Assembly: GCA_965216885.1 (NCBI GenBank)
Contig: OZ244208.1
Coordinates: 992,001-1,056,000, forward strand
DNA length: 64,000 nucleotides
Reading direction: 5' to 3'
DNA from: CAYNJG01 sp965216885
GTDB lineage: Bacteria > Planctomycetota > Planctomycetia > Pirellulales > Pirellulaceae
Shown here in pieces: positions 34,912-43,179 of the stretch (the stretch's first letter is position 1; each line of letters begins with the position of its first letter). The position numbers and the translations under genes were made by a program. The notes beneath the pieces were generated by a model that saw only the letters and a list, made by a program, of their open reading frames with translations, was not told where the DNA came from and did not search any database.

Positions 34912-34939
34912 CGAAGTGCAGATCCTTCACGAGCCCGCG

Positions 34940-35629
34940 CTATTGGCAGGCGGCCAGCCGTTGACGCAGCTGACGCGTTGAAGCCCACGGAAGGCACAAC
35001 TCGACGATGCCGTAATCCTGCCCGCATCGCACTTCATAACGGACTCGCCACGTGGGGTCGCTACCGGGTAGCACGCCCAACTGTTGCACGTTGTGCACAA
35101 GTCGATCGACAGTCAGTCCCAGCGACAGCGCCTGTTGCCATGCATCGCCATAGCTGCCAACCAGTTCGCCAAACAGAATTTGTAGCAGACCTGCTTCAAT
35201 TTCGGACATGGGACGTTGCGGCACGGGTTCGGACTGGCAACTACCCAACATGCGATCGACCAGCGGGTACGCGATCGACGGTTGGATGGAGACCCAGAAT
35301 TCAAGATCCGTAGCGGTTGCTCGAACGACGGCACAGCAGGTTGGCACCAGTTGTCCAAAAACGAATCGGGAATAGGTGCTCGCCGATTGATCTCGCAAGC
35401 TGACGGTGACGTTGCGCTGGGCGAACCGGGTCGTGATGGTGGCTAACGTCGGCGCAAAGACTCGGTGCAGTTCCAGCAGCGAACTGTGTGCAAGGTCGTC
35501 GGCGTCGTGCTCGTCCGTATGGCGGGTTTCTGTTTCGCGGACTTCCATCACGTTCGGCAGCGGCAGCGAATCGGGAGACGGAGTTGTCAGCAGAGCAATC
35601 TCGTCCTCGGTCAGTCCTTCTTTTTCCAC
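34940..35629 (-). CDS. FliM-like flagellar motor switch protein lacking C-terminal SpoA domain
   Basis: 229 residues from GTG 35629, chosen because GGAGG lies six bases upstream; an ATG at 35653 would add eight residues. The N-terminus GLTEDEIALL matches the CheY-binding LTxEEIxALL peptide of FliM. Residues 50-225 follow the FliM middle (CheC-like) domain: SLLELHRVFAPTLATITTRF, FVFGQLVPTCCAVVRA, FWVSIQPSIAYPLVDRMLG, MSEIEAGLLQILFGELVGSYGDAW and YEVRCGQDYGIVELCLPW. The protein ends there, so the C-terminal SpoA/FliN-like domain that builds the C-ring is missing. No other flagellar gene is in the window. It may be an orphan or divergent switch protein. Confidence 0.75.
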   Translation of the reverse strand: MEKEGLTEDEIALLTTPSPDSLPLPNVMEVRETETRHTDEHDADDLAHSSLLELHRVFAPTLATITTRFAQRNVTVSLRDQSASTYSRFVFGQLVPTCCAVVRATATDLEFWVSIQPSIAYPLVDRMLGSCQSEPVPQRPMSEIEAGLLQILFGELVGSYGDAWQQALSLGLTVDRLVHNVQQLGVLPGSDPTWRVRYEVRCGQDYGIVELCLPWASTRQLRQRLAACQ

Positions 35630-35662
35630 AGTCATCCTCCGTGATGATCGCATTGTTGAGTG

Positions 35663-36931
35663 CTATCGAATGTGTCCATCGCCATAAACGATGTATTTGT
35701 AGCTGGTCAGTTCCTTCAATCCGCATGGTCCGCGAGCGTGAAACTTGTCGGTGCTGATGCCGATTTCAGCCCCCAGACCAAATTCACCGCCGTCGTTGAA
35801 TCGCGTACTGGCATTTACCATCACGGCCGAGCTGTCGACGCCGGTTGTGAACTGACGGGCACGGGGCAGGTCACGCGTGACGATCGTATCGGTGTGGCCG
35901 GATCCATACTGATTGATGTGGCGAATTGCCGTTTCGACGGAATCGACCACGCAGCATGAGATGACCGGGCCAAGGAACTCTGCACCGAAATCGGCATCGT
36001 CGGCAGTTGTTGCATCGATAACATCGCACGTCGCTTTGTCGCCACGTACCTCAACCTCCTTTTCCGCGAAGGCTGCTTTCATTTTGGGAAGGAAGTCGGC
36101 CGCCACGGCTTTGTGAACGAGCAACGATTCAGCGGCGTTGCAGACACCGTAGCGATGCGTTTTGGAATTCAACGCGACGCGAACCGCCATGTCCAGGTCG
36201 GCGTGCTCATCAACATAGACGTGGCAGTTGCCATCGAAGTGTTTGATGACGGGCATGGTCGCTTCGGCAGCGACACGACGAATCAGGCCCTCGCCACCTC
36301 GCGGGATGGCAACGTCAATGAATTGCTCTAGCGCGAGAAAATGGCCCACGGCTTCGCGGTCGGTCGTATTCACCAGTTGAACGGCATCGGCCGGGATCTG
36401 ATTCTTTCCGGCAGCTTCCATCAGCAGTTTGACGATCGCCTGACTGGAATGGATCGCTTCTTTTCCGCCACGCAGAATAACGGCGTTTCCACTCTTAACA
36501 CAGATTGCTGCTGCATCCGCGGTTACGTTGGGTCGAGATTCGTAGATGAAGAAGACAACTCCCAAGGGCACACGCGTCTTTTGAATGGAAAGTCCATTGG
36601 GTCGCACGGAGGAATCCATCACTTCACCGATGGGATCCGGCAGCATGGCGATGTGCTCGAGAGCCGCTGCGATACCTTCCACGCGATCGGTGTTCAACAC
36701 GAGTCGATCGATCTGAGCGTCGGTGAGTCCGTAGCCCGGCGCTGCGGCGATGTCTTTCTCATTCGCGACAAGGATCTCGGCGATGCCGTCGCGTAGTGCC
36801 TTTGCCGAGTCACGCAGCCAGTCGTTCTTCTGTTGGCCACTGATCGCCGCCAGTTCGCGCGATGCTGCCTTGGCTCGTTCGGCGACTTGCTGGCAGTAGG
36901 TTTTCAGGTCGGTGGATTCAGCAATACTCAT
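35663..36931 (-). CDS. proA: Gamma-glutamyl phosphate reductase
   Basis: 422 residues, the normal size for ProA, which makes glutamate 5-semialdehyde for proline synthesis in the cytoplasm. Motifs include PLGVVFFIYESRPNVTADAAA, GNAVILRGGKEAIHSS, the VIKHFDGNCHVYVDE stretch and the active-site cysteine in RYGVCNAAESLLVH. The C-terminal GEFGLGAEIGISTDKFHARGPCGL and ELTSYKYIVYGDG are diagnostic. It starts one base after the folP stop and ends 33 bases before the FliM-like gene, on the same strand. No proB is in view. Confidence 0.95.
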   Translation of the reverse strand: MSIAESTDLKTYCQQVAERAKAASRELAAISGQQKNDWLRDSAKALRDGIAEILVANEKDIAAAPGYGLTDAQIDRLVLNTDRVEGIAAALEHIAMLPDPIGEVMDSSVRPNGLSIQKTRVPLGVVFFIYESRPNVTADAAAICVKSGNAVILRGGKEAIHSSQAIVKLLMEAAGKNQIPADAVQLVNTTDREAVGHFLALEQFIDVAIPRGGEGLIRRVAAEATMPVIKHFDGNCHVYVDEHADLDMAVRVALNSKTHRYGVCNAAESLLVHKAVAADFLPKMKAAFAEKEVEVRGDKATCDVIDATTADDADFGAEFLGPVISCCVVDSVETAIRHINQYGSGHTDTIVTRDLPRARQFTTGVDSSAVMVNASTRFNDGGEFGLGAEIGISTDKFHARGPCGLKELTSYKYIVYGDGHIR

Positions 36932-36932
36932 G

Positions 36933-37832
36933 TCAGTTGTCCAGTTTCAATTCATTCCCGTCTATTCCGCCGGCCGCCGCGAAGGACGCCAGGGCCTGCT
37001 GGACGGACAGAACGTCGTGCACTCTTAGCACCTGCACGCCCGCCGCCGCCAGTGACATCGAAACCCCAACCGTTGCGTGGGTTCGGTCGACATTCGCATC
37101 CCCGAGGATTTTGGCGAGAAATCCCTTTTTCGAATGTCCCACCAGGATCGGCGCACCGAGATCATGATAACTTCCCATCGAGGCCAGCAAAGTCAGATTT
37201 TGCTGGTGAGTCTTCGCAAATCCGATTCCTGGATCGAGACAGATCCGTTCTGGCGAGATTCCAACCCGCAGTAGTGCGTCAAAACGTGAACGCAGGTAGG
37301 CTCTCACGTCCTCGACAACGTTGTCGTAGCGAACAAATTCTTCGTTCAGCATCGTCCTTGGATTGCCGCGCATGTGCATGGCACAAATGCCGGCGCCGCT
37401 GGACAATGCGACTTCGGGCATTTTGGCGTCGCCCTCGAGGCCCGTGACGTCGTTGATGATTTCCGCGCCGGCTGCGACTGCCTCTTCAGCCACTCTGGCC
37501 TTCGAGGTATCGATTGAAATTGGCACGTCGGTCTGTTCGGCAAGTTCGGAGACGACGCGGACAACTCGACGAAGCTCTTCGGCTTCCTCCACGGGGTCCG
37601 CGTTGGGGCGCGTGCTTTCTCCACCAATATCCAGAATGCCCGCACCCGCTTCGGCGAGGGCCAGTCCGTGTTCAACGGCGCGTTGGTGATCGGCGAATTG
37701 GCCGCCGTCGGAGAAGCTGTCCGGTGTTACGTTGACGATCCCCATCAGACACGGCAGTTGCCCGAACTGCAGCGTCGTGGTGCGGAGTTTCCATTGAGTT
37801 GCCCTTTGCGGGTATTTCTCGTGGAGCAGCAT
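36933..37832 (-). CDS. folP: Dihydropteroate synthase
   Basis: 299 residues. The TIM-barrel enzyme condenses 4-aminobenzoate with 6-hydroxymethyl-dihydropterin pyrophosphate in folate synthesis. Both family signatures are present: LMGIVNVTPDSFSDGG near residue 29, and ILDIGGESTRPNADPV near residue 65. DVPISIDTSK, GAEIINDVTG, ICLDPGIGFAKTHQQNL and PILVGHSKKGFL are also recognisable. The N-terminus is about 20 residues longer than usual. It is immediately upstream of proA (one-base gap), so the two are probably translated from one message. Confidence 0.95.
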   Translation of the reverse strand: MLLHEKYPQRATQWKLRTTTLQFGQLPCLMGIVNVTPDSFSDGGQFADHQRAVEHGLALAEAGAGILDIGGESTRPNADPVEEAEELRRVVRVVSELAEQTDVPISIDTSKARVAEEAVAAGAEIINDVTGLEGDAKMPEVALSSGAGICAMHMRGNPRTMLNEEFVRYDNVVEDVRAYLRSRFDALLRVGISPERICLDPGIGFAKTHQQNLTLLASMGSYHDLGAPILVGHSKKGFLAKILGDANVDRTHATVGVSMSLAAAGVQVLRVHDVLSVQQALASFAAAGGIDGNELKLDN

Positions 37833-37888
37833 TGAACGAATCCATCACAAATGGGCACTACTTGGCCGGCTGTTGGCCGCTCGTTGAA

Positions 37889-38437
37889 CTACCAGGGATA
37901 CTCCATCTGTTCGACGATCTGTTCCGCCAATTGACTGATTGCTCTTTGGTGAGCGGTTGCCACGGACTGGCCGCCTTCCGGAATCAGATTCGCGGATTGC
38001 GTGATCTGAAGTACAGGTGGTAGCGAAACGAGATTGTCGCGCAGCAGGTCGCCGGCACGGGACTCCCATCTTATCCGCACAATGAGATCCGTGCCGATGT
38101 TTCTAGGCACGTCGTTAATATCTTCTGCCAGAACGGTCTTGGTTTCGCTGACGATCTGGCCGGAAAGGATGCTGTCCGCATCGGCTTCGCAAACAACTTT
38201 GTAAGGCGTGTTGTCTTCGATTTCCTTGGCGACCGCTTCGGTCAGGCGTTCGCCAAAGTCCTTGCGAAAGCTGTTCGACTGAAAGATGGGAACGTGGACC
38301 GTGCGGACATCGGGACGATAGAGTGTCTGGCTGCCAAGTTGGTATCCCGCACAGCCCGAGAGCCACAGCGGGCTCAGGGCCAGGGCACTCAGCGCCAGGT
38401 TTGCGATGAACGTTCGATGTCCGGGCTGCATGGCCAT
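37889..38437 (-). CDS. LptE-like outer-membrane LPS-assembly lipoprotein
   Basis: 182 residues. A signal sequence (TFIANLALSALALSPLWLSGC) ends in a clear lipobox with cysteine 29. The mature start AGYQLGSQTLYRPDVRTVHVPIFQSNSFRKDFGERLTEAVAKEI follows the LptE/RlpB pattern GYxL and an early beta-strand plus helix. LptE plugs the LptD translocon that inserts lipopolysaccharide in the outer leaflet. The upstream neighbour is the BamD-like lipoprotein gene with 42 bases between, so two envelope biogenesis proteins appear to be coexpressed. Planctomycete members of this family are generally annotated as hypothetical or LptE. Confidence 0.75.
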   Translation of the reverse strand: MAMQPGHRTFIANLALSALALSPLWLSGCAGYQLGSQTLYRPDVRTVHVPIFQSNSFRKDFGERLTEAVAKEIEDNTPYKVVCEADADSILSGQIVSETKTVLAEDINDVPRNIGTDLIVRIRWESRAGDLLRDNLVSLPPVLQITQSANLIPEGGQSVATAHQRAISQLAEQIVEQMEYPW

Positions 38438-38479
38438 CCATTCTTTCAGGGGCGTCGCCGCGTGGCGTTGCGACGGTGC

Positions 38480-39676
38480 CTAGCGTTGCGTCGTTCCGGG
38501 CTTCGTCGCAATCAGTGGCTGGTCTTCATTCGAGGTCGGGAACGCACGAGCCAGCCACTCCAGTCGTTGAGGTGGCAGGTCCGGAGCACCTCCTAATTCC
38601 TCAAGTCGACGTTGGGCGGTCGCCGCGAGGCTGGTGTCGGCAAACTCACGCGCCACGCGTTCGTACTGTGTCCGGGCGGCCCGATATTCCTGTCGTCGGT
38701 CACGGTAGCGGGCGAGGCTCATTTCCCGCAGTGCGCGATTCATGCGAACATCCTTGTAGGCCTTCGCCAGATATTCGGTGTCGTTCGCGGACTCACCGGG
38801 AAACTGTCGCCGCATCTGACGCACCAGTTCTTCGGCGTCGTCCAGAGGCCCCGCGTCGTAGCTTGGGCCCTGGTACAGTTGGATCTTGCATTGCAGTCCA
38901 ATCATGTGAGCCCGGTACTGGTGTTCGCTGTTTGGAAATGAACGCCGCAAGTCATTTAGCAGTTCATCGGCGCGGTAAATCTTGCCGGCTTTGAAACAGG
39001 CGTCTGCCGCCAACATGGTCGCATCATCCGCGAGCTCGCCGGTTGGATCGTCGAGTCGGATGCGTTCGAGGATTTTGATGGCGTTGCCGAAGTTGTCAAA
39101 TGTGGGTCGATCTCGCGATACAAAATTGGGGACGATGGCTGGTTGACTGCCTTCTTCATGGTGGTCCAACCAGTACTTTGCAATTTGAAAGCGACGTCGA
39201 CTGATGGCGTCGATGTGTCGGCTGCTGGTGTACTTGCTGACGACGCCGCCGAATTCGGATTCCGCCTTGGGGTATCGGTCGGCAAAGAAAAGCGATTCGG
39301 CGCGATAGAAGAGGGCGTCTTCTTCGACGGAGGATTTGGGCCAGCGTGCGGCGGCGCGAGAGAAGGCTTTCGCCGCCTTGTCAAACTCGGCCAGACGATC
39401 GCGACCTTCCAATTGGGCGGCATTTTTGTAAATGCCCATCGCGGCGTCGAATTGTTCCTTTGCGGCTGACTCGTTGGGACCAAGCCCCACGGAAGCTTTG
39501 GCCGACGCCATGAGGCCATCAGTCACGTCCGTGAGCATGCCCCGGTTCGGGTCGATCTCATCGGGAAGTTCGTAGGCCGAAAGTGGGTCTTTGGGTCGCA
39601 GCATGTTGCAACCAATTGAACAGGCCACAATGAGCGAACAGCTCAGCCAGATACAGACTGCCGTACAGCGTCTCAT
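38480..39676 (-). CDS. BamD/YfiO-like outer-membrane assembly lipoprotein (TPR)
   Basis: 398 residues, longer than the 245 of Escherichia coli BamD. The start has AAGGA six bases upstream. A signal sequence ends in a lipobox at cysteine 23 (LIVACSIGC). Tetratricopeptide-like helices run from residue 70, for example FDKAAKAFSRAAARWPKSSVEEDALFYRAESLFFADRYPKAESEFGGVV, shown here as KAFSRAAARWPKSSVEEDAL, and again RADELLNDLRRSFPNSEHQYRA and RTQYERVAREFADTSLAATA. BamD helps insert beta-barrel proteins. It lies directly upstream of the LptE-like gene. Confidence 0.75.
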   Translation of the reverse strand: MRRCTAVCIWLSCSLIVACSIGCNMLRPKDPLSAYELPDEIDPNRGMLTDVTDGLMASAKASVGLGPNESAAKEQFDAAMGIYKNAAQLEGRDRLAEFDKAAKAFSRAAARWPKSSVEEDALFYRAESLFFADRYPKAESEFGGVVSKYTSSRHIDAISRRRFQIAKYWLDHHEEGSQPAIVPNFVSRDRPTFDNFGNAIKILERIRLDDPTGELADDATMLAADACFKAGKIYRADELLNDLRRSFPNSEHQYRAHMIGLQCKIQLYQGPSYDAGPLDDAEELVRQMRRQFPGESANDTEYLAKAYKDVRMNRALREMSLARYRDRRQEYRAARTQYERVAREFADTSLAATAQRRLEELGGAPDLPPQRLEWLARAFPTSNEDQPLIATKPGTTQR

Positions 39677-39706
39677 AGGACATCCTTGTCAACAACTACA
39701 TCGAAA

Positions 39707-39725
39707 GTTTCGCGTCATGCGAAAC
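39707..39725. promoter_or_regulatory. Inverted repeat upstream of the bamD-like gene
   Basis: GTTTCGC at 39707-39713 and GCGAAAC at 39719-39725 form a perfect seven-base inverted repeat with a five-base centre, about 30 bases before the bamD-like start. No T-run flanks it, so an operator or leader hairpin is more likely than a terminator. Confidence 0.4.
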
Positions 39726-39891
39726 CGTATCGTCTACACCATTCTTCGCACTGCAGACGCGCATGGTTCGCGTGCTGTCACTGCATTTATCTGAAGGTGG
39801 GGCTCGGACGGTACGCGATGCTGAATTGCAACGTCAATATCAACATCAGCACGCTACCACTGTGCCCAAACTCGTGTGTGACAGGCGCGAG

Positions 39892-40443
39892 CTATTTGGA
39901 CGCCTCGGCTGGCTTGTCGGACTCAGCGTCCGCGGCTTTCTGCTTTTCCAGATGGCCAAACATCAATCCGCCAACTTTGCCATGCCGCCACGTGCCAGCA
40001 TACTTCCCGTCCGCAATGACAACGCGAGAGTCAAATGTGCCCATGCCGGGAATCGTCAGGTTGTCGACCGTGATCACGGGGGTTGTGCCGGCCCATTTTA
40101 CTTCGACGGGGATTGGCAGCGTGACGTCGTGACTGCCGTACTTGATCCGGGAAAAGAACATCCAGTAGTCGCCTTGTGGTTGTTTGACGACTTTGCTGAT
40201 CTCGTAGCGTTCGTTGATGCGTTTGTTGTTGTCATCACCGTCGATCATAAAGGTCCCGACCATGACAGACTTCTTCAGCAGCTCCTCGAAACCCTTGAAC
40301 AGCTCTTCGCGTGACTTTTCGTCCTGTTCGTTTTTGGGGGCAAGCGTAGCAGCGTCACCGGATTCTTGTCCCAGCGACAAGCCACCGACCGAAAGGGCGA
40401 TCACGATGGCAGCAACAACTTCCGTGATTTTGAAACGTCGCAT
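39892..40443 (-). CDS. Secreted hypothetical protein
   Basis: 183 residues with a signal peptide (ITEVVAAIVIALSVGGLSLGQ) and a likely cleavage after LGQ. GGAGAAG lies a few bases upstream of the start. The mature protein has a helical acidic region (EKSREELFKGFEELLKKS) and then a beta-rich part with GTFMIDGDD, WMFFSRIKYGSHDVTLPIPV, ITVDNLTIPGMGTFDSRV and GTWRHGKVGGLMFG. The last motif resembles planctomycete proteins in which a short beta domain ends GxxGGxLxG. Function is unknown. It is codirectional with the TIM-barrel isomerase gene upstream (68-base gap). Confidence 0.62.
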   Translation of the reverse strand: MRRFKITEVVAAIVIALSVGGLSLGQESGDAATLAPKNEQDEKSREELFKGFEELLKKSVMVGTFMIDGDDNNKRINERYEISKVVKQPQGDYWMFFSRIKYGSHDVTLPIPVEVKWAGTTPVITVDNLTIPGMGTFDSRVVIADGKYAGTWRHGKVGGLMFGHLEKQKAADAESDKPAEASK

Positions 40444-40511
40444 GGTTCTTCTCCGGTTCTGTTCTGATTCGGAATTGCGTAGCCGAGTATCCGGGCAGCG
40501 GTCCCGGGGTT

Positions 40512-41291
40512 CTAGATGTTTGTCAGATACTGCACCGCGGCCGCAGCTTCACCTACCGGATCATTTGCATTGTCACGGGCCACCGTAAAGTAGCCGCGAT
40601 AACCGTGCTCCTCAAGTGTTCCGATTATTTGTGGGAAATCGGCCGAGCCACGACCGAGCGGCACTTCCAGTCCCCTGCCCTGCGCGAGGTCGCGGACACC
40701 ATCTTTTGCTCGAACGTACATGATGTGCTGACCGAGTAACGACACTGCGTCGCTGGCGGAGAAACTGTTGACGATCAGGTTTCCCGGGTTGAGCGTCACG
40801 CCAATGGATCCCTCGGGTAGTGCATCAATGAGTTTGGCCACCGCCGCAGCGTCCTCGCTTCCGGTCTCGGCGGCGAGAAAAACACCGCATCGCTGCGCAT
40901 GTTTACCAAGTTCCGTCAGGACGTCGACAAGCATGTTCCATTCGGATCCCTCTTCTTCGGGAATGCGACCAATTTGGTTCACGAGTACCTTGGCGCCGAA
41001 CTTCCAGGCCAGGTCCATTGCCTTCATGGTCGCATCGATGCGTTGCTGAAGCTGCTCGGGCACGTTGTAGCCACGTCGCGTTGGAAATCCAAAGGCACAG
41101 ACTTTCAGGTTCGCGTCATCCAGCATCTTGCGCAGTTGCCGAATTCCCGTCTCCGTCATCTCGCGTACGTTTAGCTGGTTCCGGGCGTCGATTTCCACCG
41201 CGGTGACCCCGAGTTGGTTGGCGGTGCCAATCGCTCGACGCAGGGGTTGCCTGAGCGCAGTTAGCTGGATTCCAATTTTCAGTTCCGGCAC
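40512..41291 (-). CDS. Sugar phosphate isomerase/epimerase-like TIM barrel
   Basis: 259 residues from GTG 41291, chosen because GAGGAG lies eight bases upstream. It belongs to the xylose isomerase-like TIM barrel (AP endonuclease family 2) superfamily: KIGIQLTALRQPLRRAI, GVTAVEIDARNQL, LKVCAFGFPTRRGY, KVLVNQIGRIPEEEGSEW, VFLAAETGSEDA, IGVTLNPGNL and VPLGRGSADFPQIIGTLEEHGY. The glutamate in AAETG and the aspartate in YVRAKD sit where metal ligands occur. Such proteins isomerise or epimerise sugars in the cytoplasm, but the substrate cannot be inferred here. The divergent neighbour is the Nif3-like gene, 89 bases away. Confidence 0.78.
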   Translation of the reverse strand: MPELKIGIQLTALRQPLRRAIGTANQLGVTAVEIDARNQLNVREMTETGIRQLRKMLDDANLKVCAFGFPTRRGYNVPEQLQQRIDATMKAMDLAWKFGAKVLVNQIGRIPEEEGSEWNMLVDVLTELGKHAQRCGVFLAAETGSEDAAAVAKLIDALPEGSIGVTLNPGNLIVNSFSASDAVSLLGQHIMYVRAKDGVRDLAQGRGLEVPLGRGSADFPQIIGTLEEHGYRGYFTVARDNANDPVGEAAAAVQYLTNI

Positions 41292-41380
41292 GTCGTTGAC
41301 TCCTCGGTTGTGACCATTCCCCGGCACACTATGATGACGTCAGTTGTTCTCGATCACCAGTGCGGCATCGTGAGGTTTCA

Positions 41381-42172
41381 ATGCCCAACGTCCAGCAGTT
41401 CTGCCAGTTTCTTGAAGAGTTTGCCCCCCGACGTCTCGCTGAAGATTGGGACAACGTGGGGTTGCTGTTGGGTGATCGAACCCGATCGGTCGAAAACGCA
41501 ATGACATGCCTGACCATCACTCCGGAAGTCGTTGACGAAGCGGTCGATGGTTCGGCGAATCTCATTATTACGCATCATCCGCTGCCCTTTCGTCCGCTCA
41601 AGCGGATCACGGCCGACGGTGTGACTGGTGCGATGCTGCTGAAGCTCATCGAGAACCAGATTGCCGTGTACAGTCCGCACACTTCGTTTGATTCGGCGAC
41701 TCGGGGAATCAATCAGCACCTCGCAGAAGGACTGGGAATTGTCGAGCCACAACCGCTGGAGCCGGTCGACAACGATCCAGATGAACTGGGATCGGGCCGC
41801 TATGGCAAGCTGGCGGCGCCGCTGGAGATGGCCGCGTTTGTGGACGTTGTCAAAAAGTTTCTGCGACTCGACGGACTCCATTTTGTCGGCTCGTCCAATC
41901 AGCCGGTCACGCGGGTCGCGGTTGCATGCGGTAGTGCGGGTCAGTTTCTGCAAACGGCCAAACGCAAAGGTTGCGATTGCCTCGTGACTGGCGAGACGAA
42001 TTTTCACACTTGCCTGGAAGCCAAGGCAAACGGCGTCGCGTTGCTGCTACCGGGACACTACGCCAGCGAAAGGTTCGCGCTGGAAATGTTGGCAGAAAAA
42101 CTGAAGAACGAGTTTGCCGATACGCGGATTTGGGCAAGTGTCGAAGAGTCCGATCCACTGATCTGGGGTTAA
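41381..42172 (+). CDS. Nif3-like dinuclear metal centre protein (DUF34)
   Basis: 263 residues from ATG 41381, preceded by GAGG five bases away. The N-terminus LEEFAPRRLAEDWDNVGLLLGD is diagnostic for the NIF3/YbgI family, followed by ANLIITHHPLPFRPLKRI with the paired metal-binding histidines, VYSPHTSFD and, in the second half, CLVTGETNFHTCLEA and LLLPGHYASE, which supply further ligands. Family members form hexameric toroids with two metal ions and have been linked to GTP cyclohydrolase-like activity, but their role in vivo is unsettled. It stands next to a GT2 gene with its own promoter and is probably monocistronic. Confidence 0.88.
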   Translation: MPNVQQFCQFLEEFAPRRLAEDWDNVGLLLGDRTRSVENAMTCLTITPEVVDEAVDGSANLIITHHPLPFRPLKRITADGVTGAMLLKLIENQIAVYSPHTSFDSATRGINQHLAEGLGIVEPQPLEPVDNDPDELGSGRYGKLAAPLEMAAFVDVVKKFLRLDGLHFVGSSNQPVTRVAVACGSAGQFLQTAKRKGCDCLVTGETNFHTCLEAKANGVALLLPGHYASERFALEMLAEKLKNEFADTRIWASVEESDPLIWG

Positions 42173-42277
42173 TTTCAGCGGCGACGTTTCGTATCGCACG
42201 CATTGGGGTTTCGCTGTTGTAGCACCTGGTTTCGCGTAATGTGTCTGGTTACATACAGTCATCTACCGCGTAGAAAC

Positions 42278-42296
42278 AGGCTTGGCGTCCCGCCGT
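42278..42296. repeat. Possible degenerate REP-like element
   Basis: AGGCTTGGCGTCCCGCCGT resembles the element at 56564 around a shared GGCGTC(N)2GCC core, and lies in a 221-base intergenic gap upstream of the promoter at 42331. Only two short copies are visible in the window, so it may be coincidental. Confidence 0.3.
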
Positions 42297-42330
42297 GCGG
42301 TTGCAGACCAATACATTGAAACACTTTGCG

Positions 42331-42358
42331 TTGACGACCAACTGCCCGATACTAGAAT
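42331..42358 (+). promoter_or_regulatory. Sigma70-type promoter for the GT2 gene
   Basis: TTGACG (-35) at 42331-42336 and TAGAAT (-10) at 42353-42358 are separated by 16 bases and each match the consensus at five of six positions. A transcript starting near 42365 would have a leader of about 30 bases to ATG 42394, which supports that start. Confidence 0.62.
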
Positions 42359-42393
42359 GGCAGGTCTCTCCAATTCAACGTCGCGAGTGGTCC

Positions 42394-43137
42394 ATGCGTT
42401 CCCTCACTGCCCTCCCCGTCTACAACGAAGCCGCATCTGTCGAAGCCGTGCTCAACGAAGTTGGCAATCACAGCGAGCATGTGCTGGTTGTCGACGACGG
42501 CTCGACCGATGGCACTCGTGAACTGCTGGCCAAACGAGACGACATCTACCTGGAAGTTCACGAGCCTAACCGAGGCTACGGAGCGGCGTTGGACACGGCG
42601 TTCGCCTATGCAATTCGCCACGAGTTTGATGTGCTGGTTACGATCGATTGCGATGGTCAACACGAACCGCAGCGAATTCCTCGTTTCGTTGAAGTCTGCC
42701 AGAACAAGGATGTCGACATTGTCTCGGGAAGTCGCTATCTCAAAAAGTACGAGAATGATTCCGAACCGCCGGCCCAACGGCGTCTCATCAATCAGATGAT
42801 CACAGCCGAGATCAATGAGATGCTGTGCCTGAATCTGACGGACGCATTTTGTGGGTTTAAGGCGTATCGCGTTGAATCGCTGAAGAAACTGGAGCTTACG
42901 GAGCCCGGTTATGCCATGCCGCTGGAATTGTGGGTGCAGGCCGCGGCGGCGGATCTGACCGTCGTGGAGATTCCGGTGCCGTTGATCTATCTCGATGAGA
43001 AACGATCGTTTGGCGGAGTCCTGGACAACGGCGAAACACGGCTTAAGTACTATCGCGAAGTCGTCGCCGAAAGTATTGGTCGCGTTGAAGGCGATCTGGT
43101 ATCGCGCCGCGCCGCGCGTTGCGGTCAGGGCGCGTAA
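42394..43137 (+). CDS. Family 2 glycosyltransferase (DPM/GtrB-like catalytic domain)
   Basis: 247 residues from ATG 42394, 35 bases after a good -10 box. The GT-A core is complete: LTALPVYNEAASVEAVLNEV, VLVVDDGSTDGTREL, PNRGYGAALDTAF, VTIDCDGQHEPQRIP with the DxD aspartates, IVSGSRYL and DAFCGFKAYRVESL. There is no membrane anchor, so it is probably a soluble cytoplasmic or peripheral enzyme of the dolichyl/polyprenyl-phosphate sugar synthase type. It lies apart from the exopolysaccharide cluster with its own promoter, suggesting a separate role. It is followed 42 bases later by the BshC-like gene. Confidence 0.85.
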   Translation: MRSLTALPVYNEAASVEAVLNEVGNHSEHVLVVDDGSTDGTRELLAKRDDIYLEVHEPNRGYGAALDTAFAYAIRHEFDVLVTIDCDGQHEPQRIPRFVEVCQNKDVDIVSGSRYLKKYENDSEPPAQRRLINQMITAEINEMLCLNLTDAFCGFKAYRVESLKKLELTEPGYAMPLELWVQAAAADLTVVEIPVPLIYLDEKRSFGGVLDNGETRLKYYREVVAESIGRVEGDLVSRRAARCGQGA

Positions 43138-43179
43138 TCCTTACGCTGCAATAGTACTCTTCCTTGCAAAGGCACCTTC

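Noticed and set aside
34643..34981. Open frame containing a six-residue AGGSEN repeat
   Set aside because: The repeat merely keeps the frame open because its unit is 18 bases; the remainder overlaps the secreted protein gene in another frame and shows no start signal.
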